Program-made: the position numbers and the translations under genes
Shown here: one piece after another, positions 53,180-63,200 of the stretch
How the letters are laid out: every line of letters starts with the position of its first letter
Numbering within the stretch: the first letter of the stretch is position 1
The notes under the pieces: generated by a model
The model's input: the letters and a program-made list of their open reading frames with translations, nothing else
The model's database searches: none
What the model was told of the DNA's origin: nothing
NCBI RefSeq assembly: GCF_900142915.1
Contig: NZ_FRCM01000001.1
Span: 806,001-870,000 of the forward strand
Direction: 5' to 3'
DNA length: 64,000 nt
Source of the DNA: Mucilaginibacter sp. OK098
GTDB taxonomy: Bacteria > Bacteroidota > Bacteroidia > Sphingobacteriales > Sphingobacteriaceae

Positions 53180-55600
53180 TCACTCAGAACGTAGACTCTT
53201 CACAGGGTTTACCAGGGCGGCCCTTACGGCTTTATATCCTACCGTTACCCAGGCAATAGCAATTGATACAAGTATAGCCAGTATAAATATTCCCGGGCCA
53301 AGGGTTATTTTATAGGTAAAGGCCTGAAGCCACTTATTCATAAAGTACCAGCCTATTGGGGCCGAAATAGCAAATGCAACTAAAATAAGTAGAGTAAATT
53401 CCTTTGAAAATAAATAGACAATATGGCTTACTGTTGCGCCCAGCGTTTTGCGGATGCCAACTTCCTTGGTGCGTTGTACTGCCATAAATGAAACCAGCCC
53501 ATATAAGCCTAAGCATGATATAAATATAGCTATACCGGCAAATATTTTGTACAAGGTGGAGAGCTGATCTTCACTTTTATAAAATTCAGCTATTTTATCA
53601 TCTAAAAATTGATATTCATATAAACCGTCAGGGAAATTATTGTTCCATAACTTTTCAATTGAAGCCAGTGTGCTGTTGATGTTTGCCGGTTGAACCTTGA
53701 TGTTGATAACCTGGTACACATTTTTCCACGAGCTCATTAAAACCGGTGGGATCTCATCTTTCAGCGAGCTTACGTTAAAATCTTTTACCACGCCTACAAT
53801 TTGTGCTGTTTTCGTTTTATCTCCCCACAGGTTAATATATTTCCCGATCGCGTCTTTTGGGTCATGTACGCCAAGTCTCTTTAACAGGGTTTGGTTTACG
53901 ATATATGAATGAATGGTATCACTTTTTACATAGGCATGCCCGGCAACAAATTGAAGCTTATATAATTTAAAGTATTCAGCATCCGCCCACTTTAAATTGG
54001 CAGCAAAATCTGTCTTTTTTCCTGAATTATTATAAGTGAAATCACTGCTCCAGCTATCTCCGCCTGACGGGCTTGTAAAGCTGTAACTAACATCAGTTAT
54101 CCCAGGCTGTTGAATAAGCTGATCGCGCAGTGAATTTAGTTTGGTTTTGCTGATACTATCACCCGGAAAAGGAACCGTAAGTATGGCATCTTTTTCAAAC
54201 CCTAATGATTTGGTTCTGAAATAATCCATCTGGTGGATAATAACCAGTGTTCCTATCACCAATACCTGTGCTATACAAAATTGCAGAACCACCAATGCCC
54301 GGCGTAAAGAGATGCCACCGGTACGCGCTGAAGCAACTTTGTTTTTAAGCGCAGCAATTGGGTTAAAGCCCGACAAAACCATCGCCGGATATAAACCCGA
54401 AAGCAGTGTAACGCTAATAATAACACTAAATAAGAATAACAATATTATTGGGTCGGTAAGGAAGGCGCCGCTGAGCTTAATTTCAAGCAACTTGTTTAAT
54501 AACGGTAAAGTGATTTCTGCAAGGCCAATAGCCAATATTACTGCACAAAGCGTGATAATAAATGTTTCGCTGATAAATTGAAACACCAGCTGTTTCCGGT
54601 TGCTGCCCAGCACCTTTCTGATCCCTACTTCTTTCGACCTGTTAACAGCTTGTGCAGTAGCCAGGTTGATGAAATTTACACAGGCAATTATTAACAGGAA
54701 TGCCCCGATTAAGCCGATTGCCTCTAAAAGCTGCTTACCGAAAGGATGGAAAGTAAAAATACTTACTTCTGTATTGTAATGCATATCGCCTAAAGCCTGT
54801 AATTGAAACCCCTGCTTTGCATATTCAGCCGGTTTATGTTTTTTGGTAAACACTTCCAGGTCTTTATTAAACAGGCTCACATTCATATTATCAGGCAATA
54901 CCATAAAAACATAGTGCGTGCCAAATGTGCTTACCCAATCCTTTAGGTTGTCATAAAAGTTGCTGCCTTTTTCTTTTATAGTGGCATATGATACTACTAT
55001 CTTAATCGGAAAATCAGTATTTGCAGGTAAGCTTTTTATAATGCCCGTTACTTTCAAACTGGTTTTGTTTTCATATTTAATAACCTTACCCATGGCATCA
55101 TGCCAGTCGCCGAAAAATTTATCGGCCTCATCCTGGGTCAAAACAACGGTATTAGGTTCAGACAGTGCTGTCTTTTTATCACCAGCAAGCCATCCAAAAT
55201 CAAAAATGTTAAAAAACTGGGACTCTGTGTAATAGGCATCATCTTCCTTAAACTTTTTTACTGCTTGCCCCTTGCTATTATCTACCGTATAATGCCCGCC
55301 ATACCGGAATATGGCGGCCACATTCTTTATCTGTGGAAAATCAGTTCTTAACCCTTCAGCAACGGGTAAGGGCACACCGCTACCCCAAACAAACCCGTTT
55401 TTACTTTTATAGGCAGTAACTACCCGGTAGATCTTATCTTTTTTTGAATGGAAATTGTCAAAGCTGGTTTCGAAATGTACAACCAGGAAAATAAGCAAAC
55501 AGGCCGCAATGCCTATTGCAAGGCCAATAATGTTTATGGCTGTATAGCTTTTGTTCCTAAGCAAACTACGCCAGGCAGTTTTGATGTAATTTTTTATCAT
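53180..55600 (-). CDS. FtsX/MacB-type permease, paralog 2
   Basis: 806 residues, same duplicated layout: N-terminal helix (~21-41), periplasmic domain, coupling motif SKEVGIRKVLGSNR in half 1 and TKEVGIRKTLGATV in half 2, end NPVKSLRSE. It belongs with paralog 5 in a Y-type subgroup (SCLGLYGLVSFMAVQRTKEVG; GSGVPLPVAEGLRTDFPQIK near the start of the periplasmic domain). Distinct periplasmic domains hint at different cargo or partners. ATG start. Confidence 0.92.
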   Translation of the reverse strand: MIKNYIKTAWRSLLRNKSYTAINIIGLAIGIAACLLIFLVVHFETSFDNFHSKKDKIYRVVTAYKSKNGFVWGSGVPLPVAEGLRTDFPQIKNVAAIFRYGGHYTVDNSKGQAVKKFKEDDAYYTESQFFNIFDFGWLAGDKKTALSEPNTVVLTQDEADKFFGDWHDAMGKVIKYENKTSLKVTGIIKSLPANTDFPIKIVVSYATIKEKGSNFYDNLKDWVSTFGTHYVFMVLPDNMNVSLFNKDLEVFTKKHKPAEYAKQGFQLQALGDMHYNTEVSIFTFHPFGKQLLEAIGLIGAFLLIIACVNFINLATAQAVNRSKEVGIRKVLGSNRKQLVFQFISETFIITLCAVILAIGLAEITLPLLNKLLEIKLSGAFLTDPIILLFLFSVIISVTLLSGLYPAMVLSGFNPIAALKNKVASARTGGISLRRALVVLQFCIAQVLVIGTLVIIHQMDYFRTKSLGFEKDAILTVPFPGDSISKTKLNSLRDQLIQQPGITDVSYSFTSPSGGDSWSSDFTYNNSGKKTDFAANLKWADAEYFKLYKLQFVAGHAYVKSDTIHSYIVNQTLLKRLGVHDPKDAIGKYINLWGDKTKTAQIVGVVKDFNVSSLKDEIPPVLMSSWKNVYQVINIKVQPANINSTLASIEKLWNNNFPDGLYEYQFLDDKIAEFYKSEDQLSTLYKIFAGIAIFISCLGLYGLVSFMAVQRTKEVGIRKTLGATVSHIVYLFSKEFTLLILVAFAISAPIGWYFMNKWLQAFTYKITLGPGIFILAILVSIAIAWVTVGYKAVRAALVNPVKSLRSE

Positions 55601-55737
55601 TGTCTTTGGTCATTAGTCATTATGTCATTCGCTGCGCTGTCATTAGTATTTTAAGGTTGTAAATTGTGCCATTGGATCTTTTAATCTAGTCGTTCGCCCA
55701 AACAAATGACCTAATGACTAATTACCAATGACTAACC
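55601..55737. repeat. Heptad-word inverted repeat (GTCATTR) between permeases 3 and 2
   Basis: GGTCATTAGTCATTATGTCATTCGCTGCGCTGT opens it (written here in parts: GGTCATTAGTCATTATGTC, then ATTCGCTGCGCTGTCATT). The complementary arm (CTAATGACTAATTACCAATG) touches the stop of permease 3. Same core as the other spacers. Confidence 0.82.
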
Positions 55738-58197
55738 TCACTCGGAACGCAGACTCTTCACCGGGTTAGCAACAGCCGCCTTTAAGGCCTGCGAACCTAT
55801 GGTAAGGATGCCTATTATTATTGCTATAATGGTTGTATAAGCAAAAATTGTCCAGTCTATTGGTTTGCGATAGGCAAAGCCCTGCAGCCATTTATTCATG
55901 GCCCACCAGGCAATTGGCGAGGCAATGATTATAGACATGATGATGAGCTTCAAAAAATCGACAGAGAGCAGGGAAACAATGGTGCTTACGCTTGCACCAA
56001 GTACTTTACGTACACCAATCTCTTTTGTTCGCTGTTCAGCGCTGAATGCTGCCAGGCCAAACAGACCCAGGCATGAGATCACTATAGCTATCACGGTAAA
56101 GTAGCCCACAATGGCAGCTAGCCGGTTATCGGCCTCGTAATTCTTTTGAAATTGCTCATCCAAAAAATTGTATTCAAACGGGTCATTCTTATCGTACTTG
56201 TGCCATACATTTTCAATCATCTTTAACACTGGCGCCATATTGCCGGCCTTTGTGTGGACTATAAGGTAATTGTATTGAGTCTTATCACTCACCAATTGAA
56301 ACCCATATGGCGTAACCGGCGAATGCAGGTCTTCATAATGAAAATCCTTTACAACACCTACTACCTGGAAACTGTATTGTTTTCCACGCAAATCATAATG
56401 AATGTTTTGGCCGATAGCTTTTTGTGGTGTTGCAAAACCAAGCTCTTTTATAGCCGTTTCATTAACAATAATACGGTTACCGGTATCCGATTTAAATTGA
56501 GCAGAGAAAAGCCTTCCTGACGCCGCTTTAATATCCAGTGTGCGTAAAAAGTCTTCATCAACATAATTTATACGAGTGTGTTTGGCATCGTTCATTGATT
56601 GGCCATCTCTATAAAAAGAAGCATCGCTTGGGTTGGAAATGCCCGGATAATAGGCCGATGCTCCAACTGAAATAATTTTTGTACTACTCTTTGTTTCGTT
56701 TTTAAGGGCGCTATACACAGCCTTTGAGTCGTTTGTCCGGAGGGGGATCACAATTTGCTGGTCTTTTGCGAAGCCCAGGTCGGCAGTGCGCATGTAATTC
56801 ATTTGACGGGCAATAACTACCGATGCAATAATGAGCACAACAGAAATAATGAACTGGAAGATCACCAACCCTTTCCGGATTGATACTACTGCCAGCGAAT
56901 TGGTAAGTTTACCCTTTAAAACTTTTACCGGGTTAAATGACGACAGGTAAAATGCCGGGTAGCTACCTGCTATAAGGCCGGTTATCAATGCCATCAGCAG
57001 GAAATATAATAGCAATGATTTATCAGCAGAAAATGAAAGGATTATTTGCTTGCCCGAAACCTGGTTAAACACCGGTAAAAGCAAAATCGTAAATATTACA
57101 GCAATAAGGAATGCTATAAAAGTCATTAAAACAGACTCCCCCAAAAACTGGCGGATCAGTGAGCTTTTTTCGGCACCCAATACTTTCCTCACGCCTACTT
57201 CTGATGACCGTTTTGATGAACGTGCGGTTGAGAGGTTCATGAAATTGATACAGGCTATCAATAAGGTGAATATGGCTATTGATACCAATACAAATAAATA
57301 GGTCCTGCTTGCCGGTGCTGTTACATTTGCTGTAAGCTCTTTGCTTAAATGAATGTCTTTTACAGGAGTAAGAAATTGCAGTTTTTCACGCCCCATTCGT
57401 TTTAGGTCGTTGGCTTCGTACTTCTTAACAAAATAAGGGAACTTACTTTCAAGCCTGGCTGCATTCGTACCACGTTTTAATAGCACATAAGTGTAAAACA
57501 TATTATTCCGGGCAAAATCATTCCCTTGTTGTTGAAGGTATTTGTCCATCCCTCCGCCTGAAAATGATAAAAAGAAGTTAGCATCTATATGCGACGGACT
57601 ATTCACGGGGCGAAAAACGCCTGTTACCGTATAATTATTATCCCCGTTCATATTACTACTGATATGCAGTACTTTATTAATGGCCGGCTGATCGCCAAAG
57701 ATCTTTTTAGCCATAGTTTCAGATACTACTATGCTGTTGGGATTTGCTAATGCGATATTGGCATTACCTTCAATAAAATTATAGGTAAACATTTTGAAGA
57801 ACGATGAATCGGCCAGGAAGCCATGTCCTTCTAAAAATGACTTTTTATCGCTATTTGTGGGCGCGTATTGTATAAGATTTACATCATCAGTAAACAAATT
57901 CAACAATTTTGTGCTTTCGGCAATCTCCGGGAACTCCTGTTTTAGTGCCGCAGCAACAGGTGGCGAAGTATAAGGAGCCTTATCTTCTTTTTCTCCCTTT
58001 TTTATGTTTGTTGTGCCAACCTGGTACAGGTTATCAATGTTTTTTTGGTAGCTATCATAGCTCGTTTCATAATGCAGGTAAAGGGCTATCAACATACAAC
58101 AGGTAAGGCCTACCGCCAAACCAAAAATATTTACGATGGAGAAAAATTTATTCTTCATCATACTGCGCCAGGCAACTTTAAAATAGCTCTTTATCAT
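55738..58197 (-). CDS. FtsX/MacB-type permease, paralog 3
   Basis: 819 residues, the longest of the set. Coupling motifs SSEVGVRKVLGAEK (half 1) and TKEIGVRKVLGASV (half 2); end NPVKSLRSE. F-type (SCLGLFGLAAFSAEQRTKEIG). The first periplasmic domain includes a Lys/Glu-rich stretch (TTNIKKGEKEDKAPYTSPP) not seen in paralogs 1 and 2. ATG start. Confidence 0.92.
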   Translation of the reverse strand: MIKSYFKVAWRSMMKNKFFSIVNIFGLAVGLTCCMLIALYLHYETSYDSYQKNIDNLYQVGTTNIKKGEKEDKAPYTSPPVAAALKQEFPEIAESTKLLNLFTDDVNLIQYAPTNSDKKSFLEGHGFLADSSFFKMFTYNFIEGNANIALANPNSIVVSETMAKKIFGDQPAINKVLHISSNMNGDNNYTVTGVFRPVNSPSHIDANFFLSFSGGGMDKYLQQQGNDFARNNMFYTYVLLKRGTNAARLESKFPYFVKKYEANDLKRMGREKLQFLTPVKDIHLSKELTANVTAPASRTYLFVLVSIAIFTLLIACINFMNLSTARSSKRSSEVGVRKVLGAEKSSLIRQFLGESVLMTFIAFLIAVIFTILLLPVFNQVSGKQIILSFSADKSLLLYFLLMALITGLIAGSYPAFYLSSFNPVKVLKGKLTNSLAVVSIRKGLVIFQFIISVVLIIASVVIARQMNYMRTADLGFAKDQQIVIPLRTNDSKAVYSALKNETKSSTKIISVGASAYYPGISNPSDASFYRDGQSMNDAKHTRINYVDEDFLRTLDIKAASGRLFSAQFKSDTGNRIIVNETAIKELGFATPQKAIGQNIHYDLRGKQYSFQVVGVVKDFHYEDLHSPVTPYGFQLVSDKTQYNYLIVHTKAGNMAPVLKMIENVWHKYDKNDPFEYNFLDEQFQKNYEADNRLAAIVGYFTVIAIVISCLGLFGLAAFSAEQRTKEIGVRKVLGASVSTIVSLLSVDFLKLIIMSIIIASPIAWWAMNKWLQGFAYRKPIDWTIFAYTTIIAIIIGILTIGSQALKAAVANPVKSLRSE

Positions 58198-58299
58198 TTT
58201 ATTTGGTCATTAGTCATTGTGTCATTTCGCTGCGCTGTCATTGGTCATTTGCCATTGGTTTGCATCAGTCACTAATGACTAATGACCAATGCCAAATGA
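58198..58299. repeat. Heptad-word inverted repeat (GTCATTR) between permeases 4 and 3
   Basis: Opens TTGGTCATTAGTCATTGTG, carries the core CATTTCGCTGCGCTGTCATT (one base longer than in the others) and closes with CTAATGACTAATGACCAATG next to the stop of permease 4. Confidence 0.82.
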
Positions 58300-60663
58300 C
58301 TATTCAGAACGCAAACTTTTCACCGGATTCATCAGCGCTGCTTTAATAGCCTGAAAACTTACTGTAGCCAACGCTATAACCATAGCCGTAACACCAGCTG
58401 TAGCAAATACCCACCAGTGAATACTTACCCTATACTGATAGCTTTGCAGCCAGTGATTTAAAGCCCACCAGGCTACCGGAAATGCAATAAGGCATGAAAT
58501 ACCCACCAACCGCAAAAAGTCTTTTGAAAGCAGACCTGTAAGGCCTGCTACGGATGCACCCAGTACTTTACGGATACCGATCTCTTTAATCCTGCGTTCA
58601 GCTGTATAGGCGGCCAGCCCAAACAGGCCCAGGCATGATATAAGTATGGCCAGCCCTGCAAAAACGCCTGCCAATGTGCCTGTTAAGGTTTCTGTTTTAA
58701 ATTGTTGATTAAAGTCATCATCAACAAACTGGTATTCAAATGGATATCCGGGATTATCTGTTTTTATAATTGAGCCTATTTTAACCAATGCATCCTGCAT
58801 AGTAACGTTTTGTTTAACCCGGATACTTAAAATGCTGGTACTTCCGGGGTTATTATATAACATTAGCGGTGCACTTGAGGCGTACATGTCATTATACAAA
58901 TAGTCTTTCACAATGCCGGTTATAACACGCTGCTTGTTATCACCCTCATGTATAATTCCGCCTACCCGGCCTTCTTTGCCCATTTGTTTGGCAAATGCTT
59001 CGTTTATAATTACGTTATTGCTATCTAATGATGAATTTACATTGAAATTTTTGCCTGCAACCAGCTTCATTCCCATAGTTGGGATAAACTGTGAACTCAC
59101 ATTTTCCCAGCTGATCAACGGATTTTTTGACGGATCTTTTCCATCCCACTTATAATTGTCACTATTGCTCCCAACCTGTAATACAAGGTCATTGCTTAAA
59201 GCGGCATCTTCCACCACGCCGGATTTTTTAAGATCGTTGTAGACGCCGGCAAACTTATCGGCCATTTTGCCCTGCGTATTGATATAGATCAAATTGTTTT
59301 TATTGTATCCAAGCTGCCTGTTTTTAACATGCTGAATTTGCTGGTAAATAATAACAGTGCCGATAATAAGTATAATAGACGCAGAAAACTGTATAACTAC
59401 AAGCCCCTGCCTGATAAGGCCCGAGCTGGCGCTTGATTTTATTTTTATATTTTTTAAAACAGCTATCGGGTTAAATGATGATAGATAGAATGCAGGATAA
59501 CTTCCTGCCAATAAACCTGTTATAAGACTTATTGTAACTAAATATATAATATGGCCAGGCTCAAAAATATTAACAACCAGTTCCTTCTGTACCAGGTTAT
59601 TGAATGATGGCAAGGCCAAATAGATAAAAACAACAGCTACCAGTACAGCAATAAACGACATGATAACAGCTTCGCCAATAAACTGGCCTATCAGCTTGCC
59701 CTTACCGGCGCCCATTACCTTACGCACGCCAACTTCTTTAGCCCGTTGCTCGGACCTTGCTGTAGAAAGGTTCATGAAGTTAATGCAAGCAATAATTAAA
59801 ATAATAAAAGCTATAATGGCAAATAAGCGTATATAGGTTATCCTGCCGCCGCCATCCGCCTTACCGTCCGTAAAGCTGTCATGCAGGTTCCAATTATTCA
59901 TAGCAAACAGGAAGCATTCATTAGTATTTCGCGGGGCTTTGGTAGTTATGTAGTGGAGTAATTTTTTATTTATGGCATTGATATTGGCAGCTGGATCCAG
60001 CTCAACATAAGTGCGTGCCCAGTTAGCACCCCAAATTTGCATCCATGGCTGTTTGTGATCAATATTCTTTAGCGGCGCAAGCCAATGAAATTGAAAGGTT
60101 GAGTTTTTAGGGAGATCTTTAAAAACGCCGGCTACTGTAAAATCCTGTTCATTATTCATTTTCAAGGATTTTCCTATAGGATTAGCATCGCCAAAAAACT
60201 TTTTAGACATAGTTTCATTAATCACAACTGCGTGCAATTCGTGAAAAGCATTGGATGCATTGCCATAAATAAACGGCAGATCCAGCATTGGGAATATTCC
60301 GGGATCAGCATAGGCACCTTTCTCATTTATCGTTTTATCACCAAGTGCAAAAACCATTTGATCATAATTTGACAATATTGCAGCATTTTTAATTCCCGGG
60401 ATCTCTGATCTGATGGCTTGCGCCATCGGCCCGGGGGTAGCATGAAAAGTGCTGACCTTACCACTATAGGTTTGGTTCTCATAAATGGTATACAGGTTAT
60501 CCTTCTTTTTGAAATTGCTATTATAGGTAAGCTCATCCTGCACCCATAAAAATATCAGCGAAGCACAGGCTATCCCGATAGCCAGCCCGGTGATGTTTAA
60601 AAAGCTGTACCCCCTGTTTTTTAACAGGCTGCGCATGGTGGTTTTGAAATAGTTCTTTATCAT
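58300..60663 (-). CDS. FtsX/MacB-type permease, paralog 4
   Basis: 787 residues, the shortest complete member. Coupling motifs AKEVGVRKVMGAGK and IKEIGIRKVLGASV; end NPVKSLRSE. F-type (SCLGLFGLAAYTAERRIKEIG). The first periplasmic domain begins TIYENQTYSGKVSTFHATPG and has WMQIWGANWARTYVEL. Same duplicated eight-helix layout. ATG start. Confidence 0.92.
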   Translation of the reverse strand: MIKNYFKTTMRSLLKNRGYSFLNITGLAIGIACASLIFLWVQDELTYNSNFKKKDNLYTIYENQTYSGKVSTFHATPGPMAQAIRSEIPGIKNAAILSNYDQMVFALGDKTINEKGAYADPGIFPMLDLPFIYGNASNAFHELHAVVINETMSKKFFGDANPIGKSLKMNNEQDFTVAGVFKDLPKNSTFQFHWLAPLKNIDHKQPWMQIWGANWARTYVELDPAANINAINKKLLHYITTKAPRNTNECFLFAMNNWNLHDSFTDGKADGGGRITYIRLFAIIAFIILIIACINFMNLSTARSEQRAKEVGVRKVMGAGKGKLIGQFIGEAVIMSFIAVLVAVVFIYLALPSFNNLVQKELVVNIFEPGHIIYLVTISLITGLLAGSYPAFYLSSFNPIAVLKNIKIKSSASSGLIRQGLVVIQFSASIILIIGTVIIYQQIQHVKNRQLGYNKNNLIYINTQGKMADKFAGVYNDLKKSGVVEDAALSNDLVLQVGSNSDNYKWDGKDPSKNPLISWENVSSQFIPTMGMKLVAGKNFNVNSSLDSNNVIINEAFAKQMGKEGRVGGIIHEGDNKQRVITGIVKDYLYNDMYASSAPLMLYNNPGSTSILSIRVKQNVTMQDALVKIGSIIKTDNPGYPFEYQFVDDDFNQQFKTETLTGTLAGVFAGLAILISCLGLFGLAAYTAERRIKEIGIRKVLGASVAGLTGLLSKDFLRLVGISCLIAFPVAWWALNHWLQSYQYRVSIHWWVFATAGVTAMVIALATVSFQAIKAALMNPVKSLRSE

Positions 60664-60770
60664 TTTATTTGGTCATTAGGTCATTCGCTACGCTGTCATT
60701 AGTCATTGTGTCATTGTACTTAGTCAGGCGATTTTCCCACTAATGACTAATGACACAATGACCAATGACT
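60664..60770. repeat. Heptad-word inverted repeat (GTCATTR) between permeases 5 and 4
   Basis: Contains GGTCATTAGGTCATTCGCTACGCTG (written in parts: GGTCATTAGGTCATTC, then GCTACGCTGTCATTAGTC) and the complementary arm TAATGACACAATGACCAATG a few bases from the stop of permease 5. Confidence 0.82.
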
Positions 60771-63200
60771 TTATTCACTCCTCATGCTTCTCACCGGGTT
60801 AGCCAGGGCTGCTTTTACCGCTTTATAGCCCACCGTTATCCATGCCAGTATTATGGATGATACAAGTGCGAGTAAAAACACATCAACACTTATTGAAATC
60901 CGGTACACAAAAGTTTGCAGATATCCTGACATCATATACCATGATACAGGCACCGCTATCAGGAAAGAGATCCCTATAAGCACTATAAACTCTTTTGAAA
61001 ACAGGAATACAATGCTTTTTACCGAAGCGCCAAGCACCTTGCGTACGCCTACTTCTTTGGTTCGTTGTACCACCATAAATGATACAAGGCCATATAAGCC
61101 GAGGCATGAAATAAAGATGGCGATGCCTGCAAAAATCTTATACACTAATGCCAGCTGATTTTCCTGCTTATAAAACTGGGCTATATTATCATCAAGAAAA
61201 TAGCCGTTGTAAGCATATTCCGGGTACATGTTTTCCCATTGCTTTTGCAGCTTTGCTACTGTTCTGCTTAAATTTTTAGTTTCGATTTTAAGAGCGATCT
61301 GTGATTCGAATTTCTTTGCAGGTGAAATAACAATTGGTTTAACAACATCGCGTAATGAGTTGGTTTTAAAGTCTTTAACCACGCCGGTTATAGGAGCCCA
61401 TGTAGCTTTATTACCCCCCAGCCTAACAGTTTTACCTATTGCGTCTTCTGGTTTTTTGATACCTAATTTTGCCAGAAAGGTTTCATTAACAACAACCTGT
61501 TTTATAGTGTCGCTCGGGTCATAGCCTTTACCTGCAACAAAATGCATCCCAAAGGTTTTAAAATAATCTGCATCGCCATATTTCAAAAAGGTGGTTATCC
61601 CATTCTCTTTTCCGTTATGATCAAAGTAAAAGTTTGTACCCCAGTTATTTTCTGACGATGGCGCATCTGATGAAAAGCTTACTGATTTTACTTCTGCATT
61701 TTGTAAAAGCTGCTGTTTAAATGCGTCTATTTTACGCAAGCTGATGCTATCGGTATATCCCGGAATTATCAGTACTGCACTTTTGTTAAAGCCAAGATCG
61801 GCTTCATTAACAAAATTCATTTGTTTTATGGCGATAATGGTGCCGATGATCAGTAATTGCGAGATGCCAAACTGTAATACCACTAATCCTCTGCGTAATG
61901 GAATACCCCCTATTGATGCCGCGGTAATCTTGTTTTTTAAGGCTAAAACCGGCTTAAACCCTGATACAACCAATGCCGGATAAATACCTGACAGTGTGAT
62001 AACTACAATGGTTACCAAAACTAAAAATAACAAGCTTCCCACATTAAGCAGGCTGATGCTATCCGGCACACTGGCGATATTTTTAAGATAAGGCAGCGCA
62101 ATTTTTGCAGCCACTATTGCCAATAGTACTGAGCTTACCACTATTATAGTTGTTTCGCCCATTACCTGGCCAATGAGCTGGCCCCGGCTACTGCCAAGTA
62201 CTTTGCGGATCCCAACTTCTTTTGAGCGGCCTACAGATTGCGCGGTAGACAGGTTAATGAAATTGATGGATGCCATTACAATCATCAGGATGGCGATAAA
62301 TGATAGTATGCGTAAGGTTGACTTTGTGGTCATGTGGTCGCCAAGGGTGTTGCCAAAGCGGGTATCAAAATGCATTTCGTTTAATGGTTGTAGAAAATTT
62401 ACCTGCCCCACTTTACCCTTATCACCAGAATGCCTGTGATTAAACATTTTTAGCTGTCCGTTAATTCTATCTACAGACTCATTTTCAGGTAATTTCATAA
62501 ATACCTGGTGATTGCTGCTTATTGCATGCCAGTTTGAAAAATAGTTGTAATCATTAGGGTGCTGTTTCCATGTGATGAATGATACCAGAATTTTTAAAGG
62601 CAGATCGCTGTTGGGCCTAGCGTCTTCAATTACACCCGCTACTTTTAAAGTCAGTACATTATCCATCCGTAATGTTTTGCCCATGGCATTTTTCCAATCG
62701 CCAAAATATTTAGTGGCGCTGCTTTTATCGATAATAACCATGTTAGGTTCTGCCAATGCATTTTTATCACCGGCCAGCCAGGTTGCGCTGAAAATATCAA
62801 AGAACTGCGGCTCCATAAACATTACACCTATGTTTTCGGTGAACTTCTTATCGCCGGCGCCCTTTAAAGAGCCATTATCAGGCACCGTCACCTGGCTCCC
62901 GTAGTTTGAATTTATAGCAGCTACCTTTGCCTGTGGAAAATCGAGCCTTAACGCTTCAGTAGCGGGAACTGGTACCCCGGGATTATAAGAAAACCCTTCT
63001 TCCCGTGTCTGCTGGGTAACAACGTGATAAATATTTTTAAAATTAGGCCTGAAGGTCTCAAAGCTAAGCTCGTATTGAATAACAACAAATATGAGCAGGC
63101 ATGCAGCAATGCCAACGGTTAAACCAGAAATGTTAATAGCGGTATATCCTTTATGGTGGACAATATTACGCCAGGCTATTTTGAAGTAATTTTTAAGCAT
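60771..63200 (-). CDS. FtsX/MacB-type permease, paralog 5
   Basis: 809 residues. Y-type like paralog 2 (SCLGLYGLVSFMVVQRTKEVG; PGVPVPATEALRLDFPQAK). Coupling motifs SKEVGIRKVLGSSR and TKEVGVRKVLGASV; end NPVRSMRSE, the most diverged tail of the complete members. Same duplicated layout. ATG start. Confidence 0.92.
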   Translation of the reverse strand: MLKNYFKIAWRNIVHHKGYTAINISGLTVGIAACLLIFVVIQYELSFETFRPNFKNIYHVVTQQTREEGFSYNPGVPVPATEALRLDFPQAKVAAINSNYGSQVTVPDNGSLKGAGDKKFTENIGVMFMEPQFFDIFSATWLAGDKNALAEPNMVIIDKSSATKYFGDWKNAMGKTLRMDNVLTLKVAGVIEDARPNSDLPLKILVSFITWKQHPNDYNYFSNWHAISSNHQVFMKLPENESVDRINGQLKMFNHRHSGDKGKVGQVNFLQPLNEMHFDTRFGNTLGDHMTTKSTLRILSFIAILMIVMASINFINLSTAQSVGRSKEVGIRKVLGSSRGQLIGQVMGETTIIVVSSVLLAIVAAKIALPYLKNIASVPDSISLLNVGSLLFLVLVTIVVITLSGIYPALVVSGFKPVLALKNKITAASIGGIPLRRGLVVLQFGISQLLIIGTIIAIKQMNFVNEADLGFNKSAVLIIPGYTDSISLRKIDAFKQQLLQNAEVKSVSFSSDAPSSENNWGTNFYFDHNGKENGITTFLKYGDADYFKTFGMHFVAGKGYDPSDTIKQVVVNETFLAKLGIKKPEDAIGKTVRLGGNKATWAPITGVVKDFKTNSLRDVVKPIVISPAKKFESQIALKIETKNLSRTVAKLQKQWENMYPEYAYNGYFLDDNIAQFYKQENQLALVYKIFAGIAIFISCLGLYGLVSFMVVQRTKEVGVRKVLGASVKSIVFLFSKEFIVLIGISFLIAVPVSWYMMSGYLQTFVYRISISVDVFLLALVSSIILAWITVGYKAVKAALANPVRSMRSE

